Source: Halobacillus sp. A5
GTDB taxonomy: Bacteria > Bacillota > Bacilli > Bacillales > Halobacillaceae
Assembly (NCBI RefSeq): GCF_024189315.1
Contig: NZ_JAIZEO010000004.1
Coordinates: 496,001 to 560,000 of the forward strand
DNA length: 64,000 bases
Direction: 5' to 3'
In this document: one piece after another, positions 35,339 to 43,860 of the stretch
Numbering within the stretch: the first letter of the stretch is position 1
Layout of the letters: every line of letters begins with the position of its first letter
The notes under the pieces: model-generated
Database searches by the model: none
Seen by the model: the letters and a program-made list of their open reading frames with translations, nothing else
Told to the model about the DNA's origin: nothing
Position numbers and translations under genes: made by a program

Positions 35339-36425
35339 TAACGCGTTTATGACGAATCGTGGATACAACAAAAAGTAAAAAGGGAAGAATGATAAATAAT
35401 ACGAACCATACATAGCGATTCACATATTTAAAGGATAATTCGTAAATATGTTCGATCACATTCTCAGAAACCGTAAGCCCTATAAAGAGAATGATAATCA
35501 TAGCAGGGATAATCATGGGACGATAATCCTTCATTCTCGTCAAATATTGAATCGCAATCAGCCCAGCTGCTGCTTTAATATAAAGCTTGAAGAAGATGGT
35601 AGTCGTGAAATAGATCACCCCAAAAACATTTAAATTATTGATAAAATCAGCAACATCGATGACTTGATGCAAATGATAAATGGGATAAATGTTTTGCATA
35701 TACAATTCTTCACCAAATGCTGAAATAGTTAACCCAACACTTAGCGCGAGTAAAACCCCGGATATAAGTGAAGCGATCAACGTCACTTTCAGAATACTTT
35801 TCGGGTTACTAGCTTGGGTCCAAATCATAGCAAGCGCAATCGTTTCTCCGTAAGTCTGAAGAATTCCTACAGGAAAGGTGGCCTTCCATACTCGGGAAAA
35901 GCCTTTTTCCATGAAAGGTAAAAAGTTATTAAAATTAAGTATTTGAGAACTAAACAGCAGAATGATTTCAATCCCAAGGAGAAACATAAGGAGCGGAAAA
36001 ATGATCTCTCCCACCCGGGCCAAAGATTCAATCCCTAAATACAAACCGAAAGCCACTAACACCAGGAAAAGGGTATTGAACATTATAGGAGGGGTGGTTG
36101 GCAGCAAAGTCGTTGGTATCAAATCTCTGAGATCACCGACAATCCTTCCTGCATCAAATAAAAAGATGAGAGGATAAAGCCAGGCAAGGGGAATACCGAT
36201 CACTTTTCCAAAATGATGAGGAAACCATTCCACGAGGGTGAGCCCTGGATTCATTTTCATTAAGCCTATATACAATAGAATTAGTATGGATCCCAAAAAG
36301 CTTGAAAGTAAAGTTGCCAACCATGCATCTCTTCCAGCTTCTGTACCGAATCCAAAAAGTGTGGTCGTCCCAATCTGGAACATGTACGTTAGGATAAATA
36401 ACTGATATGCAGAGATTTTTTCCAT
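35331..36425 (-). CDS. GerB-family spore germination permease subunit
   Basis: This 364-aa integral membrane protein has about ten predicted helices and the APC-superfamily look of GerAB/GerBB proteins (KISAYQLFILTYMFQIGTTTLFG at the start, GRIVGDLRDLIPTTLLPTTP in the first third). It is the ligand-binding permease of a germinant receptor. In most Bacillaceae the B gene follows A in one operon; here it is inverted and convergent with A and C, so it must have its own promoter. It looks intact. Confidence 0.92.
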   Translation of the reverse strand: MEKISAYQLFILTYMFQIGTTTLFGFGTEAGRDAWLATLLSSFLGSILILLYIGLMKMNPGLTLVEWFPHHFGKVIGIPLAWLYPLIFLFDAGRIVGDLRDLIPTTLLPTTPPIMFNTLFLVLVAFGLYLGIESLARVGEIIFPLLMFLLGIEIILLFSSQILNFNNFLPFMEKGFSRVWKATFPVGILQTYGETIALAMIWTQASNPKSILKVTLIASLISGVLLALSVGLTISAFGEELYMQNIYPIYHLHQVIDVADFINNLNVFGVIYFTTTIFFKLYIKAAAGLIAIQYLTRMKDYRPMIIPAMIIILFIGLTVSENVIEHIYELSFKYVNRYVWFVLFIILPFLLFVVSTIRHKRVKE

Positions 36426-36661
36426 AAGATAGCCTCTTTAAAAGTAGTGTTACTAACATCCTTTCCCCTCACTTGAAAAGTATACGGCTTCCTCTATGAT
36501 TTCCGTCAGTTTTCCTTTTCCCTCGCAGCCGCTACTTAAATGCTTTCTCCAAGGAACCACTCCTTGCTTCAACTTTCTCGATGATTTGATTTGTACTTCT
36601 TGCCTTCGTTAAAGTGGATTGTGCCTTGGCTTAAGAATTTGATGAATATGAAATTATCCGA
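36426..36661. other. Gap upstream of gerB-like gene
   Basis: No gene is seen. It should hold the leftward promoter of the GerB-type gene. The rest of this 890-base gap (to 37314) holds small coding remnants and a palindrome, listed separately. Confidence 0.35.
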
Positions 36662-36793
36662 TCAATACTTATCACCTTTTCTTCCTAATGCCTTGGTTAC
36701 AGGATCTCTTGTAATCCCCTTTGCTTTGTAATGAGTAGATTCAACTCCTGTTTGTACAAATATATTAGTGCCAGCATACCATTCTGTAAACAT
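36662..36793 (-). pseudogene. Short coding remnant, unrecognised
   Basis: A 43-codon frame (MFTEWYAGTNIFVQTGVEST, then HYKAKGITRDPVTKALGRKGDKY) has protein-like composition but no clear ribosome binding site, and no matching gene lies up- or downstream. It may be the tail of a lost gene. The plus-strand frame at 36731-36916 overlaps it and looks less natural. Confidence 0.3.
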
Positions 36794-36970
36794 GCATGCT
36801 ATTCAAAATTTGGAATTGGGGGTCAAAAATATCTGTTACTCACTAACACTAAGGGTAACTATATAAGAAACCGCTCAGTAGACCCTACTCAATGGGAAGT
36901 AATAAAGAATAAATGAAATATAGATGGCTAGAACAATTAAGCAGTATCTTTCGTGGAATTTGAGCTATTT

Positions 36971-37073
36971 ATCTCGAAATCAAGTCTTCCAGATATCTGC
37001 CCAAAACATTAAGAAGAGGGCAATTCTTCTGTTTCAGAATTGCCCCAAATAACGGAAGACCTGATTTCGAGAT
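36971..37073. repeat. Large imperfect palindrome, left member of a pair
   Basis: The arms ATCTCGAAATCAAGTCTTCC (36971-36990) and GGAAGACCTGATTTCGAGAT (37054-37073) pair with one mismatch. Inside is a second hairpin GGGCAATTCT/AGAATTGCCC. The arm sequence closely resembles those of the palindrome at 48121-48182. The two flank the metal/sulfur cargo. Confidence 0.75.
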
Positions 37074-37099
37074 ATTTCTCTTTAAATTCTTTTTGTGTC

Positions 37100-37257
37100 T
37101 CAACTTTCATCGATTTTATACAATTGATCTCTAACTACTACAGTTTCAGGTACAAATCGAATGAAGACATTAAAAGGATCTTGATCTTTAAATCTAGAAT
37201 CCCAAATATTCTCATTTGAACCTAAATACTTTGTGATTTTTATGTGTATTTCATCTT
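37100..37257 (-). pseudogene. C-terminal remnant of a gene, possibly pyridoxamine-oxidase-like
   Basis: The minus strand encodes about 50 residues ending SNENIWDSRFKDQDPFNVF, IRFVPETVVVRDQLYKIDES and a stop codon, with natural codon use. The FNVFIRFVPE pattern recalls the end of PPOX-fold general stress proteins, a weak guess. A stop upstream cuts the frame. Confidence 0.35.
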
Positions 37258-37267
37258 TCTAAAAAAA

Positions 37268-37302
37268 CGAATACAGCTTCTTCAAACAGAAGCTGTATTC
37301 GG
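37268..37302 (-). terminator. Terminator of the cad-like operon
   Basis: CGAATACAGCTTCT and AGAAGCTGTATTCG form a 14-bp stem just past the ATPase stop codon (37315), with T/A runs on both sides. Confidence 0.88.
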
Positions 37303-37314
37303 ATTATATAATGT

Positions 37315-39852
37315 TTATTTCTGTTTTAACAATCTCATACTATTTAGAATGACAATCAGGGCGGCACCTGTATCACTTAAAACGGCCATCCATAAAGTTA
37401 AGAAACCTGGGAATATCAGCACGAGCGCAGCAAGTTTGGTTAATAAGGAGAACCAGATGTTCTGCTTGATAATGTGCAGGGCCCGTCGGCTTAACCGGAT
37501 AGTATGAGGCAGCTTCTCTAAATTGTCTGCCATTAGCACTATATCCGCCGTCTCCATGGCCGTGTCTGTTCCAGCGCCGCCCATGGCGATGCCAAGATCA
37601 GCTGTAGCCAGGGCCGGGGCATCATTAATGCCATCTCCCACCATCGCAACACGCTTTCCTTCATCCTGCAGTTTCTTCACAGCTGTCACTTTGTCTTCAG
37701 GCAGCAGTTCCGCAAAATAGCGGTCCACACTTGTTTCGCCTGCGATTTTTTTCGCGGTTCCTTCATTATCACCCGTTAACATGACCATCTCTTTCATTCC
37801 AATTTCTTTAAGAGCATGAATCGATTGAACGGTAATGTCCCGGATGGTATCCGCAACAGCGATCATTCCAAGTATTTCTGAACGAGTCCCAACAACGACA
37901 AGGGTGTTGCCGTTTCCTTGTAAAGAATGGATACGTTCTTCTATTTCATGGAGAGAAACCTCCAATTCATTAAACAATTTGGGATTTCCGGCAAAGTATT
38001 CTACACCATCAATTGTGGCCTGGGCGCCTTTACCCGCAATGGCTTTAAACTCAATCCCTTCCCTTGCTGAGATGTCTCTCTCATCCGCATAGGCTGTAAT
38101 AGCTTGAGCGATTGGGTGAGTCGAATGCTCTTCGATTGTGCGGGTAATGGAGATGAGTTCTTCCCTATTTTGATTGAGAGAAATAACTTCGGCCACTTTA
38201 GGTTTCCCTTCAGTTAAGGTTCCCGTCTTGTCAAATGCGATGGCTTGAATGGATCCAGCCTTTTCTAAAAACGTGCCGCCTTTGATTAGTACGCCATTCT
38301 TAGCTGCATTACCGATGGCTGAAACGATGGCTACAGGGGTGGAAATCACGAGGGCACAAGGACAGGCTACCACGAGTAAGGCAAGCCCTTTATAAACCCA
38401 TTCCCCCCACGTACCGAAACCAAATAACGGGGGCAGCACCATAACTGATAAAGCTAAAACAAAAACAATTGGAGTATATACACTGGCAAAACGATCGACG
38501 AACGCTTGGGTCGGGGCTTTCTTTTCCTGCGCCTCTTCCACGAGATGAATAATTTTAGCAATCGTTGTATCTTCCACCAGTTTTGTAACTTTGATTTCTA
38601 AGGAGCCACTTTCATTAACAGTACCTGCGTATACGGTATCTCCCTGTTGCTTATCAACGGGTAAAGATTCACCTGTAATCGGAGCCTGATTAATACTGGA
38701 AGCTCCCGTCAGCACTTCTCCATCCAGGGGAATTTTTTCCCCTGGCTTTACGATGATGACATCCTCGACCTTTACTTCTTCTACTGCCTTGCGGATGATT
38801 TGATCCCCGGTCTTCACGTTAGCTTCCGACGGGGTGAGATTCATTAAACTTCTGATCGAATCTCTGGTACGCTCAATCGAGCGGTTTTGTAACGTGTTTC
38901 CTAGAGCAAAAAGCCATACGACGGTAGCCCCTTCAAACCACTCGCCAATAATAGCTGCCCCAATAGCTGCAGATACCATAAGAACATTCATATCAAGAGA
39001 GCCGCTTTTAATCGCGTAAAATGAGCTTCTTGCCGGCTTATACCCTCCAATGAGCATAGCTGCAGCATAGAATGCCGTAATAAAGGCTTCAGGAACAGCT
39101 GTAAAAGAACCTATAAAGCCCAGGGCCAGAAAAACGCCGGATAAAGTAGTAGTTGGCATTCCATTTTTCTTACTCGACATCTGGTCCTTCTGCTGGCCGG
39201 AGGATTCCTCTAAAGAAGCGCTGAATCCAGCTCTTTCTACTTCTTTTACAATTTCTTTTTGATGGGTCGTATGATCCACCTGCATTTTCCCTGTGGAAAA
39301 ATTCACACGAACTTCCTGAATACTCGGATTCCTGCTAAGATGCTTTTCAATGGTTGCAGCGCAGGAACCACAGTCCATCCCCTCGATCGTGTAAGTTTGC
39401 TTATGATTTGCTGCACGAACTGGTTCAGCTTCAAAGCCTAATTTTCGCACCTGCTTAGGAATTTGATCGTGAACCGAACGATCTTCGGCCCCTACGGCCA
39501 TTTTTCCTGTTCCATAGTTGACTTGAACCGATTGAACCCCTTTTGTTTTACTCAAGCTTTTCTCAATGGTCGCCGCACAAGAAGGACAGTCCATCCCGCT
39601 AATGTTGTACTCTATGCTATTGAGATCTGGTTCATCTTCAGTCTGTTGCTCATTGCTGGTTTCCTCTGTATGGCAGCAGGAAGAAGTGGCTGGTTCTGCT
39701 TGTGCCTCATTTCCACAGCAGGACGAAGAAGTTTTTTCTTTATGAGATTCTTCTGTAGAACAGCAAGAGCTTGCTTGTTTTGTTTTTTCTGCTTCAGTAT
39801 CCTGATGACTGGAACAGCAGCTTGATTGTGATGATTTATCGAATTGACTCAT
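37315..39852 (-). CDS. cadA: P1B-type heavy-metal ATPase (Cd/Zn/Pb exporter, CadA-like)
   Basis: At 845 aa this is longer than typical CadA (~700-730 aa). The first ~65 residues carry four CC pairs in short SSCC repeats, likely metal-binding. Two HMA domains follow (GMDCPSC near 88, GMDCGSC near 158). The ATPase core has the membrane CPC motif (CPCALVIS near 497), the phosphorylation site DKTGTLTEG near 541 and GDGINDAPALA near 735. The CPC plus Cys-rich tail and a CadC-type regulator fit export of Cd(II), Zn(II) or Pb(II) rather than copper. The regulator gene lies 20 bases upstream on the same strand. Confidence 0.92.
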   Translation of the reverse strand: MSQFDKSSQSSCCSSHQDTEAEKTKQASSCCSTEESHKEKTSSSCCGNEAQAEPATSSCCHTEETSNEQQTEDEPDLNSIEYNISGMDCPSCAATIEKSLSKTKGVQSVQVNYGTGKMAVGAEDRSVHDQIPKQVRKLGFEAEPVRAANHKQTYTIEGMDCGSCAATIEKHLSRNPSIQEVRVNFSTGKMQVDHTTHQKEIVKEVERAGFSASLEESSGQQKDQMSSKKNGMPTTTLSGVFLALGFIGSFTAVPEAFITAFYAAAMLIGGYKPARSSFYAIKSGSLDMNVLMVSAAIGAAIIGEWFEGATVVWLFALGNTLQNRSIERTRDSIRSLMNLTPSEANVKTGDQIIRKAVEEVKVEDVIIVKPGEKIPLDGEVLTGASSINQAPITGESLPVDKQQGDTVYAGTVNESGSLEIKVTKLVEDTTIAKIIHLVEEAQEKKAPTQAFVDRFASVYTPIVFVLALSVMVLPPLFGFGTWGEWVYKGLALLVVACPCALVISTPVAIVSAIGNAAKNGVLIKGGTFLEKAGSIQAIAFDKTGTLTEGKPKVAEVISLNQNREELISITRTIEEHSTHPIAQAITAYADERDISAREGIEFKAIAGKGAQATIDGVEYFAGNPKLFNELEVSLHEIEERIHSLQGNGNTLVVVGTRSEILGMIAVADTIRDITVQSIHALKEIGMKEMVMLTGDNEGTAKKIAGETSVDRYFAELLPEDKVTAVKKLQDEGKRVAMVGDGINDAPALATADLGIAMGGAGTDTAMETADIVLMADNLEKLPHTIRLSRRALHIIKQNIWFSLLTKLAALVLIFPGFLTLWMAVLSDTGAALIVILNSMRLLKQK

Positions 39853-39872
39853 GGTGTATACCTCCTAATGAT

Positions 39873-40253
39873 CTACGCCTTTTCGTCTTCTTTTGAATGA
39901 AGTAGTGCAATCGAAACGAGTTGATGAACATGATCATCAGCTAATGAGTAGAAAACCAACTTTCCTTCTTTACGGTACTTCGCTAATTTCATATTGCGCA
40001 GCAGCCTTAAATGATGAGAAGCGGTAGCTGTCGTTGAGCCAATGATGTTAGCCACATCACACACACAGAGTTCCTTTTCTAATGTTAAAGCATAGGCAAT
40101 CTTCACTCTTGTAGCATCTGATAAAGCCTTGAATATTAATTCAACACCATTCACCTTCTCTATTTCCGGCTGTATCCGGTTGACAATTTCTTCATCGTAG
40201 CAAAAGGTATCACACGTATCGGCATTGGTTTTATTTTTGATCATGTCACTCAT
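39873..40253 (-). CDS. cadC: CadC/SmtB-type metal-sensing repressor
   Basis: The 126-aa ArsR/SmtB protein has a winged helix (FKALSDATRVKIAYALTLEKELCVCDVANIIGSTTATASHHLRLLRNMKL) with the metal-site cysteines in ELCVCDVA and an extra N-terminal cysteine pair (CDTFCY), as in CadC. Metal binding would release the operator and allow transcription of itself and the ATPase gene. Operator-like sequences lie at 40269-40289 and 40338-40358. Confidence 0.9.
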   Translation of the reverse strand: MSDMIKNKTNADTCDTFCYDEEIVNRIQPEIEKVNGVELIFKALSDATRVKIAYALTLEKELCVCDVANIIGSTTATASHHLRLLRNMKLAKYRKEGKLVFYSLADDHVHQLVSIALLHSKEDEKA

Positions 40254-40268
40254 GATTACACTCCTTAT

Positions 40269-40358
40269 TCTAATATTCGTTTGATTATTTGTTTATAGTG
40301 TATGACTCTGTAACAATTATGTCAATAATTTTATTCTAATAATCACTTGAATGTTAGA
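40269..40358. promoter_or_regulatory. Two CadC-type operators in the divergent gap
   Basis: AATAATCAnnYGAATRTTAGA occurs on the minus strand at 40269-40289 (before cadC) and on the plus strand at 40338-40358 (before the small membrane ORF and bdbD). They are oriented oppositely, each facing its own gene. They resemble the known CadC operator core (TCAAATA...TTTGAA). This suggests common metal control of both transcripts. Confidence 0.6.
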
Positions 40359-40427
40359 TTAAATTTCCATACACTGAACTTGTCCTAGTTACATTGATCA
40401 TTTATAAAAAGATAGGGGGATAAATAG

Positions 40428-40562
40428 ATGAATAGTTTTTTTCTTTCCGTTATCGTGGCAGCCGGAAGCATTATGATCTTATTTATTCTCTTTATCGTCA
40501 CTTTGCTAAAACAATCATCAGAAAAAAAGAAAAAAGGAGAACATGATCATGCCAGAAAATAA
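40428..40562 (+). CDS. Small membrane protein preceding bdbD
   Basis: A 44-codon frame encodes one hydrophobic helix (about residues 4-27) and a lysine/histidine-rich tail. The ATG has AGGGGGA eight bases upstream, and the stop overlaps the bdbD start by 14 bases, suggesting coupled translation. Function is unknown; it may be an accessory of the disulfide pair or a metal-responsive small protein. Confidence 0.55.
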   Translation: MNSFFLSVIVAAGSIMILFILFIVTLLKQSSEKKKKGEHDHARK

Positions 40563-41244
40563 AAAGAGCTCGATGAGGTTTATTGTACTATTAACCGTAT
40601 TTGTCATTGGACTGGTTGCTGTATTTGTCGTACTCGATAACAGAGAAAAGTCATCAGAGACAACGTCTTCTGATTCAGCGGAAGAAGCGCCTTCTACAGA
40701 AGAGCAGCCAACAATAGGGGAAGAAGGGGCCCCCGTTGAAATTATTGAATTTGGTGATTATAAATGTCCTGCATGTAAAGTCTGGAGTGATCAAGTCTAT
40801 CCACAGTTAAAAGAAGACTACATCGATAAAGGAGATGTCAGCCTGACGTATATCAACACCCTATTCCACGGCCAGGAATCAGAGCTGGGCGCCCGGGCCG
40901 GGGAAGCTGTGTACAACCAGGGTGAAGAAGCCTTCTGGGAGTTTAACAAGAGTTTGTTTGAGGAGCAGCCTGAGGAAAATCATGACGCCGAGTGGATTAC
41001 AGATGAAAAACTTTTAGAAGTCGCAGAAAATAGTGTTCCTTCGCTGGATTCCGAGCAGTTTGAGGAAGATCTTACTTCAAGCCAGGTGGAAGAAGCTGTA
41101 GCTATGGATGATGATCTGGTTGTGGAACACAAGATCGAGCAGACGCCAACCCTCATGATTAATGGTGAGGTTCTCGAAGACCCGTTCGATTATGATGCCA
41201 TCTCTAGCCTCATTAACGAAGAGCTGGAGGGTAACGATGAGTAA
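40549..41244 (+). CDS. bdbD: DsbA-like thiol-disulfide oxidoreductase (BdbD type)
   Basis: The 231-aa protein has an N-terminal membrane anchor (residues 9-27), an acidic serine-rich linker, and a thioredoxin-fold DsbA domain with active site CPAC near residue 75 and cis-proline QTPTLMI near 200. It would introduce disulfides into exported proteins. I prefer the ATG at 40549 (nine bases after AGGAG) to the one at 40543. The partner gene bdbC overlaps its 3' end by 8 bases. Confidence 0.9.
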   Translation: MPENKKSSMRFIVLLTVFVIGLVAVFVVLDNREKSSETTSSDSAEEAPSTEEQPTIGEEGAPVEIIEFGDYKCPACKVWSDQVYPQLKEDYIDKGDVSLTYINTLFHGQESELGARAGEAVYNQGEEAFWEFNKSLFEEQPEENHDAEWITDEKLLEVAENSVPSLDSEQFEEDLTSSQVEEAVAMDDDLVVEHKIEQTPTLMINGEVLEDPFDYDAISSLINEELEGNDE

Positions 41245-41671
41245 AACCGAACACACAGAATCCAAGTGGAAGGATTACACGTTATATCTGGCCTGGCTCG
41301 TCGCCGTTATTGCTACTCTCAGCAGCCTTTATTTTAGTGAGATTAAAGGCTACATCCCATGTGAACTATGTTGGTTTCAGCGTATATTTATGTATCCATT
41401 AAGTCTCTTATTAGGAATCGCTGCTTATTTCGGGGATCGCAGTATCATTAAATATGCTCTCCCCTTCCCTATTATCGGAGGCCTCGTCTCAATTTTTCAT
41501 TATATGGAGCAGAAGGTGCCTGGATTCGCATCGGTTAAACCATGTGCTGAGGGAGTCCCATGTAATACGGAATATATTAACTGGGCAGGTTTTATCACGA
41601 TCCCTTTTTTAGCGCTGACCGCTTTTACATTAATCACCACACTCTTATGGATGGGAAGGAAGAGATTATAG
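41237..41671 (+). CDS. bdbC: DsbB-like disulfide reoxidase (BdbC type)
   Basis: The 144-aa membrane protein has four helices. The first periplasmic loop has CELC (quinone-linked pair) and the second has CAEGVPC, the two cysteine pairs of BdbC/DsbB. It re-oxidises BdbD and passes electrons to quinone. The ATG at 41237 overlaps the bdbD stop codon. Confidence 0.92.
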   Translation: MSKTEHTESKWKDYTLYLAWLVAVIATLSSLYFSEIKGYIPCELCWFQRIFMYPLSLLLGIAAYFGDRSIIKYALPFPIIGGLVSIFHYMEQKVPGFASVKPCAEGVPCNTEYINWAGFITIPFLALTAFTLITTLLWMGRKRL

Positions 41672-41684
41672 AAAAGGAGAACCA

Positions 41685-41816
41685 ATGAAAAATCAAATCA
41701 TGAAAATAGGTGGTTATACGATGATTGCGATGGGCATTTTCCTTTACTTTGGCTGGATGAGACAACTGACCTCCTATATCACTAATCAATTCTACGGTGG
41801 GTGGACGGGATTTTAG
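41685..41816 (+). CDS. Small membrane protein following bdbC
   Basis: This 43-codon frame with AAAAGGAGAA just before the ATG encodes one membrane helix (MIAMGIFLYFGWMRQ) and a short aromatic tail. It begins 13 bases after the bdbC stop, so it is very likely translated in the same operon. No family is recognised. Confidence 0.6.
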   Translation: MKNQIMKIGGYTMIAMGIFLYFGWMRQLTSYITNQFYGGWTGF

Positions 41817-41851
41817 AGATTTACCTAAGACAATTCAAAGGAGTTAATCTA

Positions 41852-42472
41852 ATGAATAACCATTGGAATTCTATGATCTATAGAGCATGGTCACCAGTTT
41901 ATGATTTCTTTTTTAATAGAGGGGCATTTGCAAAAGGCCGTAAAATTATGTTTGAAAAGGAAACATTTTCTTCAGGTCATTCAATATTACTCAATGGAGC
42001 AGGAACCGGAGCAGATCTCCCTTATCTAAAAGGAACAGACTTAAATGTAACAGCGATTGACTTATCTCCTTCCATGCTGAGAAAAGCCGAGAGAAATCAT
42101 AATGGCTACTTCCCCAAGTTTATTGTCATGGATGCTCAAACTTTATTCTTTCCAGATCGTTCCTTCGACGTGGTCGTGGCTAATTTAATTCTTTCAGTAG
42201 TCCCAGACCCCTATCAATGCTTTAAAGAAATGGTCCGTGTAACAAAAGAGAATGGGGAAATATGGGTGTTCGATAAATTCACAAACGAAAATCACTCTCC
42301 TCTTTGTGGTGAGCAGATTTTAAGCAAAGCAGCGACGGTCCTTGGAACGGATATACAGGTAAACTTTGACGATATATACGATATGTATAAGCACAGACTA
42401 AAAATCGTGGAAGAGCATCCTGTTTGGTTAAAGGGAAGGTATCGCGTTATAAAAATGAAGAAGCAGTTGTAG
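41852..42472 (+). CDS. Class I SAM-dependent methyltransferase
   Basis: The 206-aa protein has motif I LLNGAGTGADLPYL (around residues 48-60), an acidic residue in AIDLSPSMLRKAE, and SFDVVVANLILSVVPDP (motif IV region). These are typical of small-molecule/phosphatidylethanolamine-like methyltransferases. The N-terminus RAWSPVYDFFFNRGAFAKGR is like UbiE-type enzymes. The ATG at 41852 has AAAGGAG upstream. The substrate cannot be told; it follows the bdb operon on the same strand. Confidence 0.82.
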   Translation: MNNHWNSMIYRAWSPVYDFFFNRGAFAKGRKIMFEKETFSSGHSILLNGAGTGADLPYLKGTDLNVTAIDLSPSMLRKAERNHNGYFPKFIVMDAQTLFFPDRSFDVVVANLILSVVPDPYQCFKEMVRVTKENGEIWVFDKFTNENHSPLCGEQILSKAATVLGTDIQVNFDDIYDMYKHRLKIVEEHPVWLKGRYRVIKMKKQL

Positions 42473-42562
42473 GATCATTTTTAATTTTACTGTTCCATTA
42501 GAAACAGATTAATAATTTCTTCCTCCACTGTGTCTTCCATTCTCTCCATTTTTCATAGCAGA

Positions 42563-42739
42563 CTAACGATCCATACTAAAATTTGTCCCAGCTATACTTA
42601 AGTTTTCTCCTATTTTTATCCCTTGGCTTTTAACTACCCCTTCCACGGCTGTCAGAAGCATAATCATTATCGTAAGATTCATGGTAAAGGCCAGAATACC
42701 AGAATGAATAGTTAGAAATTGCTCTACAATCGTTCCACC
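42563..42739 (-). pseudogene. C-terminal remnant of a membrane protein gene
   Basis: In the 436-base gap after the methyltransferase gene, the minus strand encodes GGTIVEQFLTIHSGILAFTM, then NLTIMIMLLTAVEGVVKSQG and a short tail ending in a stop codon. This looks like the end of a one- or two-helix membrane protein; upstream the frame is closed by a stop. The family is not recognised. The rest of the gap holds nothing clear. Confidence 0.35.
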
Positions 42740-42908
42740 AAACGTTTATTTTACTGTTGAATCTCTTTAAAATAAGCTTCATATCCCACAATAATCGTAT
42801 TCACAATTAGATATCGTCATCATTTCACCAAACTTTAACAGAGCCTTATTATTAAATAATAATCCAGTCACCAAAACATCTAAATTTCAGACTAAAAGAA
42901 ATGGATCT

Positions 42909-43860
42909 TTAACTGGTTAGGTTAATTTCTAAAACTGCCTGTTCAGCTGCCAGGAGGGCACCTTCAAGATGGCCACCATATTGTGAATTGGTCTCTGTAC
43001 CAGCAAAAATTATTTTCTTTTCCCATACCCCTGATTTTGGGGGCTGACCATAGATCGGAAAATCTCTAAGTAAGTCCATATCTTCCTCAACAGCCGTTTC
43101 GGAATCTGTGGACCAATCCTTGTATAGAATTGTCTTTACATTTTTAGCGGAGAGGCCAAAAAGCCCGACCAATTGATCAATAACTAAAGTTAAGACTTTG
43201 TCCTCCCCTAGTTCTCGGCGCGTTTTCGCTGGCATGCCAAAGAATCCAAATAAAGCACCAGAGCCTGTTTCAGGAGAAGCATCATGGATTTCTTGTAAGG
43301 GTCCAACCCAGCTTGTTGCAAATCCAGAGAGCCTCGACTCCCTCCAAAAGGGACGATCATAGACGGCTATTGCCTTGGCTTGTCCTGCCATCCAAGTGGG
43401 TTTGCTTTTTAGGTCAGTTATAATATTTTGAGGTAATGAAGGAGAGAAGTTAATATGATGTCCCACAACACGAGGTGGCAATGCTAAGATAACAGCACTT
43501 GCTGAAACTTTTTTTGTACTTCCATCAGCAAGGTCTGCTTCAACCGTGATAGCACCGTCTTCACCCCGTCGAATTGCTGTAACTCGCGTTTTAAGCTCGA
43601 TTAACCCTGAAGGAATCGTATCTGCTACAGCATCAATAAGAAGACTGCACCCCGCCTTTAAAGCGAATCGACCTTTCACTCGAATTTTCTGGACGTACAT
43701 AACGCTCTGGCGGAGTGTTTAGGGATCGTTCTGAAAGCATTGCCCCTTTTGTGTGCTGGGCGAACGTTCCTAGATTCAATTCTCTAACAAGGTTGGTAAT
43801 CATGCTTTCATACTGCGGCCAGTACCATGTCGGGCCGAGCCTTAACTGCGACGAGACCAA
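42909..43860 (-). pseudogene. Flavin monoamine oxidase, N-terminally truncated and frameshifted
   Basis: Two overlapping frames share one protein. The frame at 43633-43860 gives GPTWYWPQYESMITNLVRELNLG and further amine oxidase-like sequence, and the frame at 42909-43700 continues with the C-terminal domain. The latter includes GGCSLLIDAVADTIPSG-like sequence and ends with FAGTETNSQYGGHLEGALLAAEQAV, the FAD-binding end motif. A frameshift near 43640-43690 divides them. The N-terminal Rossmann GxGxxG is missing because the neighbouring MFS gene's end is joined directly to the middle of the oxidase. It is not expected to be active. Confidence 0.85.

Noticed and set aside
36731-36916. A plus-strand frame of 61 codons in the gap right of gerB
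   Set aside because: Low-complexity, cysteine- and lysine-rich sequence without ribosome binding site; the opposite strand has a more natural remnant.
36971-37073. CRISPR-like repeat
   Set aside because: There are only two palindromes in the window, 11 kb apart, with no spacer array and no cas genes.
37315-39852. Copper-exporting CopA
   Set aside because: Copper pumps share CPC, but the CadC-type regulator with its ELCVCDVA site and the Cys-rich tail fit Cd/Zn/Pb better.
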